Origin: an archaeon
GTDB lineage: Archaea > Nanobdellota > Nanobdellia > Woesearchaeales > JAGVOV01
Direction of reading: 5' to 3'
NCBI GenBank assembly: GCA_020052545.1
Contig: JAGVOV010000145.1
Coordinates: forward strand, 1-5,683
Length of the DNA: 5,683 nt
In this document: in pieces, positions 1-5,492 of the stretch
How the letters are laid out: each line of letters opens with the position of its first letter
Numbering within the stretch: the first letter of the stretch is position 1
The notes under the pieces: model-generated
Seen by the model: the letters and a program-made list of their open reading frames with translations, nothing else
Told to the model about the DNA's origin: nothing
Database searches by the model: none
Made by a program: the position numbers and the translations under genes

Positions 1-167
1 CCTGGGCTTATCTAAGCTTTAATAAGAAGAAAATGAGCAAGACAAAGCATATCGTGCTCATAATGACGAAGCAGATCAACATGTGGCTATTCATATTCAA
101 CATGCTTCCCGTACCATTTTTTGACGGATTCAGTGTCTACTCAAACCTATATCATGTCTTAGCATAA
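1..167 (+). CDS. C-terminal end of an M50/site-2-protease-type membrane metalloprotease (5' truncated by window edge)
   Basis: This is an open frame from the left edge, with its first full codon at base 3 and a TAA stop at 165-167, giving 54 visible residues. The hydrophobic run MWLFIFNMLPVPFFDGF holds the N-x-x-P-x-P-x-x-D-G motif, with N at 99-101 and D at 123-125. In M50/S2P proteases this motif supplies the third zinc ligand (Asp) inside a membrane helix. The HExxH motif would lie upstream, outside the window. The family cleaves membrane-bound substrates within or next to the bilayer; the substrate here is unknown. Upstream of the helix is a basic stretch rich in Lys (NKKKMSKTKH), probably a cytoplasmic loop. 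Only 12 residues follow the D-G, which is short because many members have a further helix there. The frame after the stop shows no M50-like continuation, and a promoter for the next gene begins at once, so the short end is probably natural. The motif is clear but the fragment is small. Confidence 0.72.
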   Translation, partial: WAYLSFNKKKMSKTKHIVLIMTKQINMWLFIFNMLPVPFFDGFSVYSNLYHVLA

Positions 168-177
168 AGTTTAAATA
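164..177 (+). promoter_or_regulatory. Archaeal BRE/TATA promoter of pyrG
   Basis: TTTAAATA at 170-177 is a TATA-like box, preceded by the A-rich ATAAAG (164-169) that could serve as a BRE. The box starts 29 bases before the GTG at 199, the spacing expected if transcription starts at or next to the start codon. The BRE part overlaps the stop codon of the protease gene (165-167). No transcript data are available, so the call rests on sequence and on the same arrangement before secF, pyrH and the ubiB-like gene. Confidence 0.65.
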
Positions 178-196
178 CAAGGTTGAGTTTTCTGAA

Positions 197-210
197 AGGT
201 GGCTCGATTG
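197..210 (+). promoter_or_regulatory. Ambiguous pyrG start: leaderless GTG versus Shine-Dalgarno plus TTG
   Basis: AGGTG at 197-201 matches the archaeal anti-Shine-Dalgarno core and lies 6 bases before an in-frame TTG at 208-210, a normal ribosome-binding distance. The same bases contain the GTG at 199-201, which sits 29 bases after the start of the TATA box and so fits a leaderless mRNA. Choosing TTG would shorten the protein by three residues (Met-Ala-Arg) and lose nothing conserved. I prefer GTG because the other genes here look leaderless. Confidence 0.45.
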
Positions 211-1833
211 AGAAAAACAAAATTCATTGCAGTGACTGGCGGAGTTCTTAGCGGTGTCGGCAAAGGCACGATCACAGCCTCTATTGGTGCTCTCTTGAAG
301 TTCCAGGGTTATAGTGTCACGGCTATAAAGATAGATCCTTACATCAATGTCGATGCCGGAACACTAAGGCCGACAGAGCACGGTGAAGTTTTTGTGACTG
401 TAGATGGCGGCGAGACCGACCAGGACCTTGGCACTTATGAGCGCTTTCTCGACATAACGCTAAAGAAAGACCATAGCATAACCACGGGCCAAGTCTACCT
501 AAATGTCATAAACAAGGAAAGGAACCTCGAGTTTGACGGGAAGACTGTTGAAGTCATCCCCCATATTCCGCAGGAAGTGAAGCACAGGATCTTCAAAGTC
601 GCTGATGACACACAGGCTGATTTTGTGCTTGTGGAAGTAGGGGGCACTGTTGGAGACTACCAAAGCGTGCTTTTTCTTGAAGCTTTGAGAGAGATGAGGC
701 TTGAAGGCGATCAAGTCTTTTTTGCGCATGTCGTCTATATGCCTGTTCCCGGCAACCTTGGAGAGATGAAGACGAAGCCGGCGCAGCATTCTGTCAGAGA
801 GCTAAATTCTGTCGGAATACAGCCTGACATGATAGTGTGCAGGGGCCAGTCAAGGCTCGATGACATAAGAAGAGAAAAATTATCTATGTTCAGCAACGTG
901 AGCAAAGACTTTGTCTTCTCCGCTCCTGATGTAAAGTATGTCTTTGAAGTCCCGATGATGCTGGAGCAGGAAGGCCTGACAAGGAAGATACTCTCAAAGT
1001 TCAACATGAAATATAAGAAGCCAAATGGGCAGTATAAAGAATGGGCTAATTTCGTGGAGAAGATCAAGAACCTTAAGAAAGAGGTCAAAGTAGGAATTGT
1101 CGGTAAATATTTCGATTCCGGTGATTTTGCGCTTGAAGACAGCTACATGTCTGTCATCGAATCAGTCAAATACGCTTCATGGTCGAATAATGCGAAGCCT
1201 GTCATCGAATGGATAAATTCAAAGAATTTTGAGAAAAATCCAAAGAAGCTCAAAGATCTTTCAAAGTATAATGGGATCATAGTCCCTGGCGGCTTTGGCG
1301 GATCCGGGGTAGAAGGAAAGATAGCTGCAATAAAGTTCTGCAGGGAAAACAACATCCCTTATCTGGGCCTCTGCTATGGCATGCAGCTCGCAGTAGTCGA
1401 ATTTGCCAGGAATGTGTGCGGCATGAAAGATGCGAGTACAACAGAGACAAATCCAAAGACATCTTATCCTGTCATAGACATACTTCCGGAGCAGGTTGAG
1501 AACATAAAGAATGCAAGATATGGTGCGACGATGCGCTTAGGCAGCTATGATGCTGTGCTGAAGAAAGGAAGCCAGGTACAGAAGCTTTATGGGAAAGACA
1601 AAGTGAGCGAGAGGCACAGGCATCGCTATGAGGTAAACCCAAAATATATAGCACAGATTGAGGCGAAAGGCCTTATATTCTCAGGGACAAGCCCGAGCAG
1701 GAAGCTGATGGAATTCATGGAGCTCCCGAAGAACAGGTTCCACATCGGGACGCAAGCACATCCAGAGTTCCAAAGCAGGTTTCTCAAGCCTGCGCCGTTG
1801 TTTAATGGTTTCATAAAGGCGTGCTTGAAATAA
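199..1833 (+). CDS. pyrG: CTP synthase (glutamine-hydrolysing)
   Basis: The enzyme makes CTP from UTP, ATP and glutamine in the cytoplasm, the last step of pyrimidine nucleotide synthesis. At 544 residues it matches the usual length (E. coli about 545). The N-terminal amidoligase domain (about 1-270) has the ATP loop SGVGKG with Lys22, the stretch around HGEVFVT, and Asp76 and Glu146 at the positions of the Mg-binding Asp72 and Glu140 of E. coli. A linker leads to a class I glutamine amidotransferase domain (about 296-544). That domain has an oxyanion loop PGGFGGSGVEG, nucleophile Cys392 in GLCYGMQ, ERHRHRYEVN at 471-480, and the His521/Glu523 pair in AHPEF, so the catalytic triad is intact. 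The start is GTG at 199, 31 bases after the protease stop; TTG at 208 is a real alternative. The loop GTVGDYQS differs from the common GTVGDIES (Gln155 in place of Glu), close to residues tied to CTP feedback inhibition. Family assignment is certain. Confidence 0.98.
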   Translation: MARLRKTKFIAVTGGVLSGVGKGTITASIGALLKFQGYSVTAIKIDPYINVDAGTLRPTEHGEVFVTVDGGETDQDLGTYERFLDITLKKDHSITTGQVYLNVINKERNLEFDGKTVEVIPHIPQEVKHRIFKVADDTQADFVLVEVGGTVGDYQSVLFLEALREMRLEGDQVFFAHVVYMPVPGNLGEMKTKPAQHSVRELNSVGIQPDMIVCRGQSRLDDIRREKLSMFSNVSKDFVFSAPDVKYVFEVPMMLEQEGLTRKILSKFNMKYKKPNGQYKEWANFVEKIKNLKKEVKVGIVGKYFDSGDFALEDSYMSVIESVKYASWSNNAKPVIEWINSKNFEKNPKKLKDLSKYNGIIVPGGFGGSGVEGKIAAIKFCRENNIPYLGLCYGMQLAVVEFARNVCGMKDASTTETNPKTSYPVIDILPEQVENIKNARYGATMRLGSYDAVLKKGSQVQKLYGKDKVSERHRHRYEVNPKYIAQIEAKGLIFSGTSPSRKLMEFMELPKNRFHIGTQAHPEFQSRFLKPAPLFNGFIKACLK

Positions 1834-1842
1834 TATCTTTGT

Positions 1843-1871
1843 GTTTCATGATTTTCTATAGAAACCTTTTT
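1843..1871 (+). terminator. Possible weak pyrG transcription terminator (short stem plus T run)
   Basis: GTTTC at 1843-1847 can pair with GAAAC at 1861-1865 across a 13-base loop, and a run of five T follows at 1867-1871. The stem is only 5 bp and AT-rich, and the T run doubles as part of the secF TATA box. In archaea an oligo-T run alone can end transcription. It lies just after the pyrG stop, in the only intergenic gap longer than about 32 bases. Chance is a fair alternative. Confidence 0.3.
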
Positions 1872-1874
1872 AAA
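1861..1874 (+). promoter_or_regulatory. Archaeal BRE/TATA promoter of the secF-secD operon
   Basis: TTTTTAAA at 1867-1874 follows a purine-rich GAAACC (1861-1866, BRE-like). The box starts 31 bases before the ATG of secF at 1898. The bases just before that ATG (TCCTAATCCTTG) contain no Shine-Dalgarno sequence, which fits a leaderless transcript. The likely transcript covers secF and the overlapping secD. Confidence 0.6.
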
Positions 1875-1897
1875 CAGTTTTCTAATCCTAATCCTTG

Positions 1898-3016
1898 ATG
1901 CCAGAGGAAAATACTGAAAAACAGTCTGAAGACCAGGCTGAGCCATCTGAGCAGCAGATTTCTGAAACAACCATAGAAGCTAAGCCCGTAGCCAAGGTAG
2001 AGAAGCAGGAACAAAAAACTGTAAAGCCAATCAGGGAAGAGAAGAAGGAAGAAAAACCTAAACAAGAGCACAAGAATCACACAGCGCATCATGCTGAACA
2101 GAAGAGCAATAGCCAGGAGCGCAAGCATAAGAGCTGGCTTCTGCATGTCTATGACACAAAATACAAAGAATTGATGATATTCACGATGCTGATACTGCTG
2201 GTTGCCATAGGCTACATAGGCTTCCATTATTACCAGACAGGAGATTTCCTGTACCGTGGCGTTTCACTGAAAGGCGGAACCACCTTGACATTGCCAGATG
2301 TGCCAAATGTAGATGTTGCCTCGCTTCAAGCTGGCCTCAGCAGTAAATTTCCTGACCTTGAGATCTCGACAAGGACATTGACTGAGGCGGGAGTGCAGAA
2401 AGGTATCATCTTGGACACTGCCGCAAAAGAGAAAAAAGATCTTGATGATATCATAAGCGCGCTGAGAGAGAAGGGCATAAAGACAGACAACATAAGCGTG
2501 GAGACTGTGGGATCTTCATTAGGAAAAGATTTCTTCAAGCAGGCTATGCTATCCCTTTTATTTTCATTCCTCTTGATGGCGATTGTCGTCTTCATCACAT
2601 TCAGGGACATCATCCCATCATTCTTCGTCGTTCTCGCGGCTTTCTCTACAATAGTGTGCAGCTGGGCTGTGGTTTTGGCTATGGGCACGAATCTCTCAAC
2701 AGCAGGCGTAGCAGCGTTCATCATGCTGATACTTTACTCAGTAGACACAGACATCCTGCTCACAACAAGAGTCCTGAAGAACAAGGAAGGAAGCTTGCTT
2801 GAAAGGACATTGGATGCAATGGCGACGGGCATGACGATGTCATTGTCGGCACTTGCAGTAACTCTAGTCGGATTTTTCCTTTCACAGTCAGATGTGATCA
2901 AGCAGATAATGATGATATTGTCAATAGGCCTCGTTTTCGATATCCTCAACACATGGATACAGAACGCAGGCATATTGAGATGGCACATGGAAAACAAGGC
3001 TAAGAAGCATGAATAG
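1898..3016 (+). CDS. secF: SecF, protein-export membrane protein with an extended charged N-terminal tail
   Basis: SecF pairs with SecD to help proteins cross the membrane at the SecY channel; the bacterial pair uses the proton gradient. The protein has 372 residues. Residues 1-79 are a hydrophilic tail of mainly E, Q, K and H. Helix 1 spans about 92-109, followed by an outward-facing P4-type domain opening with GVSLKGGT (121-128). After VGSSLGKDFF (204-213) come five more helices. The archaeal signature YSVDTDILLTTRVLK lies at 280-294; Asp283, Asp285 and Arg291 sit where the family keeps its charged membrane residues. Family members without the tail are near 290 residues, so the length excess is the tail. 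The ATG at 1898 is chosen over an adjacent TTG at 1895. The stop codon lies inside the start of secD, so the two are co-transcribed and probably translationally coupled. The order F then D is, as I recall, the usual archaeal one. Confidence 0.94.
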   Translation: MPEENTEKQSEDQAEPSEQQISETTIEAKPVAKVEKQEQKTVKPIREEKKEEKPKQEHKNHTAHHAEQKSNSQERKHKSWLLHVYDTKYKELMIFTMLILLVAIGYIGFHYYQTGDFLYRGVSLKGGTTLTLPDVPNVDVASLQAGLSSKFPDLEISTRTLTEAGVQKGIILDTAAKEKKDLDDIISALREKGIKTDNISVETVGSSLGKDFFKQAMLSLLFSFLLMAIVVFITFRDIIPSFFVVLAAFSTIVCSWAVVLAMGTNLSTAGVAAFIMLILYSVDTDILLTTRVLKNKEGSLLERTLDAMATGMTMSLSALAVTLVGFFLSQSDVIKQIMMILSIGLVFDILNTWIQNAGILRWHMENKAKKHE

Positions 3017-4760
3017 AATTAAGCAGACATTCAAGAGCGTCAGGGTAATCATCCTTGTAGCTGTGCTGCTTATAGCCCTTTTTATCATCAGGCCTTATCC
3101 TGGAAGAGAAGGGGTCGCGATAGCCTCAGTGGCGAAAAACAGCTCCGCTTATGATGCAGGGATAGAGAACCCAAAGCCTAACGTCGCACCTATGAACCGG
3201 GAAGTGCTTACGAAGCTTGATGGCAGAGACATCGCTGATGTTGCTGCATATAATATTGCTTTGAAAAGTTTGAGGCCCGGCAAGACGGTGATTATCGAAA
3301 CTAATAGCAGGGCATACAGCGTTCGCGTTAGGGATAAGCTCATGACTTATGTGCTTCCAGAGCTTGAGAATAAGACGGTGAATGTCACAGAGTTCTATAA
3401 TGCAACAGTCAACGGAAGCACAAAACTGATGAATAGGACTTTCGAGAAAACAATTACGGTCAACAAGACAAGGACTGAATCGCTTGGCCCAGAAGATATA
3501 GGATTAAGAGTACTACCTGCCCCGACATCCAACATAAGGCAGGGCCTTGACATCCAGGGCGGCACAAGAGTCCTTCTAAAGCCTGAAAGGGAGCTTACAG
3601 TTGATGAGATCAACCAGGTAAATGAGAATATGAAGCAGAGGCTGAATGTTTATGGCCTAAGCGATGTCATAATCACAGATGCAGTGGACTTATCAGGACA
3701 CCAGTTCTTCCTGATTGAGATAGCAGGCCTTAACGAAGAAGAGGTCAAGGAGCTCCTCTCAAGAGAAGGGAAGTTTGAGGCCACAATAGGCAAGACAACA
3801 GTGTTCGCCGGCGGCCAGGACATAACTTATGTATGTAGGAGCGCGACATGCTCCGGCTTAGATCCACAGAGGCCATGCCAGCAGAACGGCAACCAGTGGA
3901 CCTGCGGCTTCTATTTCCAGATAACATTGACACCAGAGGCAGCGAAGAGGCAGGCTGACGCCACAAGGAATCTTGCTGTTGTATCTGTAGATTCAAGCGG
4001 TAATAAGCTCAGCGACAGAAACCAGATATTGAACCAATCAATAAACCTTTATCTTGACAATAAGCTTGTCGATAAGCTCAACATAGGAAAAGATTTGAAA
4101 GGCAGAGAGGTAACAAACATCCAGATATCTGGCGGCGGATCAGGCCCGTCAAAAGCTGAAGCGGCTTTAGAATCATTGAAGAGCATGAAGACTTTACAGA
4201 CAGTTCTTATAACAGGAAGTTTGCCTGTGAAGCTTGAGGTTGTGCAGACGAACACGCTAAGCCCAGTCCTAGGAAAAGTTTTCCTTGACAATGCATATCT
4301 TATTGCGCTCATCTCAATGCTTGTAGTTTCAACTATCATATACATAAGATACAGGCATCTTGAGATCGTCATACCGATAATAATAACGATGCTTTCAGAG
4401 GTTTTCCTAACCCTAGGATTGGCAGCTTTCATAGGGTGGAACATAGACTTGGCGGCGATAGCAGGAATAATTGTGGCTGTTGGAACTGGCGTCGATGACC
4501 AGATTGTCATAACAGACGAGGTTCTGAAGAAGGGCAAGGAGACGACATTGACGATAAACTGGAAGGAGCGCATAAAAAGAGCGTTCTTCATAGTGTTCAG
4601 CGCCTACTTTGTCACGGTGTTCGGCATGATCCCATTATTCTTTGCTGGCGCTGGCCTGCTGAAAGGATTTGCGATAACCACAATACTTGGCGTGTCAGTA
4701 GGAGTTTTCATAACAAGGCCAGCATATGCGGCAGCCTGCGAAGCCTTGCTGAAAGAATAA
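3009..4760 (+). CDS. secD: SecD, protein-export membrane protein with PDZ-like insertion
   Basis: This is the partner of SecF at the translocon, 583 residues with six predicted helices. Helix 1 is at 11-27. Residues about 33-110 look like a PDZ domain: GVAIASVAKNSSAYDAGI, then LTKLDGRDI and LRPGKTVII. A linker (111-160) is dense in N-x-S/T sites. The P1 domain proper starts near LRVLPAP, with GLDIQGGTRVLLKP at 179-192. It continues through FQITLTPEAA and INLYLDNKLV and closes with GSLPVKLEVV before helix 2 (about 429-447). Four cysteines (276, 281, 290, 299) lie in P1. Helix 4 holds the archaeal signature GTGVDDQIVITDEV, with Asp496 at the position of the proton-relay Asp of bacterial SecD. 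The ATG overlaps the end of secF by 8 bases and has no clear Shine-Dalgarno, so translation is probably coupled to secF. Archaea lack SecA, so how this SecDF is used is less clear than in bacteria. Confidence 0.95.
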   Translation: MNRIKQTFKSVRVIILVAVLLIALFIIRPYPGREGVAIASVAKNSSAYDAGIENPKPNVAPMNREVLTKLDGRDIADVAAYNIALKSLRPGKTVIIETNSRAYSVRVRDKLMTYVLPELENKTVNVTEFYNATVNGSTKLMNRTFEKTITVNKTRTESLGPEDIGLRVLPAPTSNIRQGLDIQGGTRVLLKPERELTVDEINQVNENMKQRLNVYGLSDVIITDAVDLSGHQFFLIEIAGLNEEEVKELLSREGKFEATIGKTTVFAGGQDITYVCRSATCSGLDPQRPCQQNGNQWTCGFYFQITLTPEAAKRQADATRNLAVVSVDSSGNKLSDRNQILNQSINLYLDNKLVDKLNIGKDLKGREVTNIQISGGGSGPSKAEAALESLKSMKTLQTVLITGSLPVKLEVVQTNTLSPVLGKVFLDNAYLIALISMLVVSTIIYIRYRHLEIVIPIIITMLSEVFLTLGLAAFIGWNIDLAAIAGIIVAVGTGVDDQIVITDEVLKKGKETTLTINWKERIKRAFFIVFSAYFVTVFGMIPLFFAGAGLLKGFAITTILGVSVGVFITRPAYAAACEALLKE

Positions 4761-4769
4761 TTATATAAA
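4761..4769 (+). promoter_or_regulatory. Archaeal TATA promoter of pyrH
   Basis: TTATATAAA begins directly after the secD stop codon (4758-4760) and 31 bases before the pyrH ATG at 4792. The A-rich bases before it (AAGAATAA) could act as BRE and overlap the last secD codons. No Shine-Dalgarno precedes the ATG (CATCCTTTCTT), so a leaderless mRNA is expected. Confidence 0.68.
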
Positions 4770-4773
4770 CTAG

Positions 4774-4780
4774 TTTTTTT
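4774..4780 (+). terminator. Oligo-T run, candidate terminator of the secF-secD transcript
   Basis: Seven T in a row lie 14 bases after the secD stop codon, between the pyrH TATA box and the pyrH start. Archaeal RNA polymerase can terminate on such runs without a hairpin. Since the expected pyrH start point is near 4792, the run would be outside the pyrH mRNA and could end the sec transcript. Confidence 0.4.
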
Positions 4781-4791
4781 CATCCTTTCTT

Positions 4792-5460
4792 ATGTCTGAT
4801 ATTGTTGTGATATCATTAGGAGGATCCTTGATTGCCCAGGATTCCATAGGTCTAAAGTTCCTTTCTGGTTTCAAGAATCTTGTCTTGAAGCATAAAAACA
4901 AGAAGTTCATCATCGTCTGCGGCGGCGGCAAGCCGGCAAGATTGTATCAGGATGCGGCGAGGACAGTTTCAGGAGCTAGGGACAGGGACTTAGATATGAT
5001 AGGCATTCTTGCGACAAGGCTTAATGGCGAGCTATTGAGGGGGATTTTTGGGAAGGATGCGCATCCTAAAGTCCTTTATTACCCAAAAGATGTGCGCAAG
5101 ACGAAGCAGCGCATAATCATAGGCGCGGGCTCAAGGCCCGGCTCAACGACAGACTTAATGGCGGTGCAGTTCGCTGCGGCCAACAAGGCAAAAATGGTCA
5201 CGAATCTCACAAACACAGAATATGTCTATGACAGGCACCCCAAGCTTAAGGGTGCAAAGCCGATAAAAAAGATAAGCTGGTGCGAATTCAACGCAAAATT
5301 TCACAATGACAGGAAGCCAGGGATGCATTTCCCCTTCGATCCTGTGGCTTCGAAGATGGCAGAGAGATTGAAAATAAAGGTAATGATAGCCGGCCCTAAC
5401 GTTCCAAATTTTGAGAAAATCCTTTCTGGCAAGCCATTCAAAGGCACCCTGATACAATAA
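4792..5460 (+). CDS. pyrH: Uridylate (UMP) kinase, archaeal type
   Basis: It phosphorylates UMP to UDP with ATP in the cytoplasm, supplying UTP and, through PyrG, CTP. The protein has 222 residues, the short archaeal form of the amino-acid-kinase fold (bacterial UMP kinases are nearer 240). Visible motifs in order are SLGGSL (8-13, phosphate binding), VCGGGKPARLYQDAA (42-56, UMP side), GAGSRPGSTTDLMA (111-124, the PG-x-x-TD substrate loop), TNLTNTEYVYDRHP (137-150, nucleotide site, with E-Y in place of the more common D-G), and PFDPVAS (181-187). Basic residues are frequent. The ATG at 4792 is the only sensible start: the amino-acid-kinase beta strand begins at residue 3 and a TATA box sits 31 bases upstream. 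It is separated from secD by 31 bases and from the next gene by 32, each gap with its own promoter. The pairing with pyrG nearby fits a shared pyrimidine role, although the sec genes lie between. Confidence 0.95.
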   Translation: MSDIVVISLGGSLIAQDSIGLKFLSGFKNLVLKHKNKKFIIVCGGGKPARLYQDAARTVSGARDRDLDMIGILATRLNGELLRGIFGKDAHPKVLYYPKDVRKTKQRIIIGAGSRPGSTTDLMAVQFAAANKAKMVTNLTNTEYVYDRHPKLKGAKPIKKISWCEFNAKFHNDRKPGMHFPFDPVASKMAERLKIKVMIAGPNVPNFEKILSGKPFKGTLIQ

Positions 5461-5461
5461 A

Positions 5462-5470
5462 CTTTATATA
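5462..5470 (+). promoter_or_regulatory. Archaeal TATA promoter of the ubiB-like gene
   Basis: CTTTATATA starts one base after the pyrH stop codon (5458-5460) and 31 bases before the ATG at 5493. A CAATAAA stretch just before it, overlapping the stop, could serve as BRE. The sequence before the ATG (AATAATAGATT) has no Shine-Dalgarno, again pointing to a leaderless mRNA. Confidence 0.65.
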
Positions 5471-5492
5471 GACACTTCTCCAATAATAGATT

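Noticed and set aside
735..1088. 117-codon minus-strand open frame opposite pyrG
   Set aside because: It has no family features, and the + strand encodes conserved CTP synthase residues throughout.
1861..1886. Near-palindrome GAAAC...GTTTTC around the secF TATA box as an operator
   Set aside because: The arms do not match exactly and AT-rich promoter DNA gives such patterns easily; no matching copy exists at the other promoters.
1895..1897. TTG as the secF start, one codon before the ATG
   Set aside because: The adjacent ATG at 1898 is a better start and fits the TATA spacing equally well; the protein differs by one residue only.
1856..2227. Minus-strand hydrophobic frame opposite the secF tail, Phe/Leu-rich and membrane-like
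   Set aside because: The hydrophobicity is the complement of Glu/Lys codons of the SecF tail; no promoter or start signal supports it.
2690..2698. N-L-S sequon in SecF (Asn265)
   Set aside because: It lies in a very short loop between membrane helices, a poor glycosylation site, and is a single occurrence as expected by chance.
4010..4082. Repeated AATAAGCT / GATAAGCTC words
   Set aside because: They encode unrelated residues in frame within SecD, are not regularly spaced, and do not form a repeat array.
4049..4591. 180-codon open frame on the minus strand inside secD
   Set aside because: It lies fully opposite a well-supported SecD, has no recognisable domain, and similar long antisense frames occur opposite secF and pyrG because of codon use.
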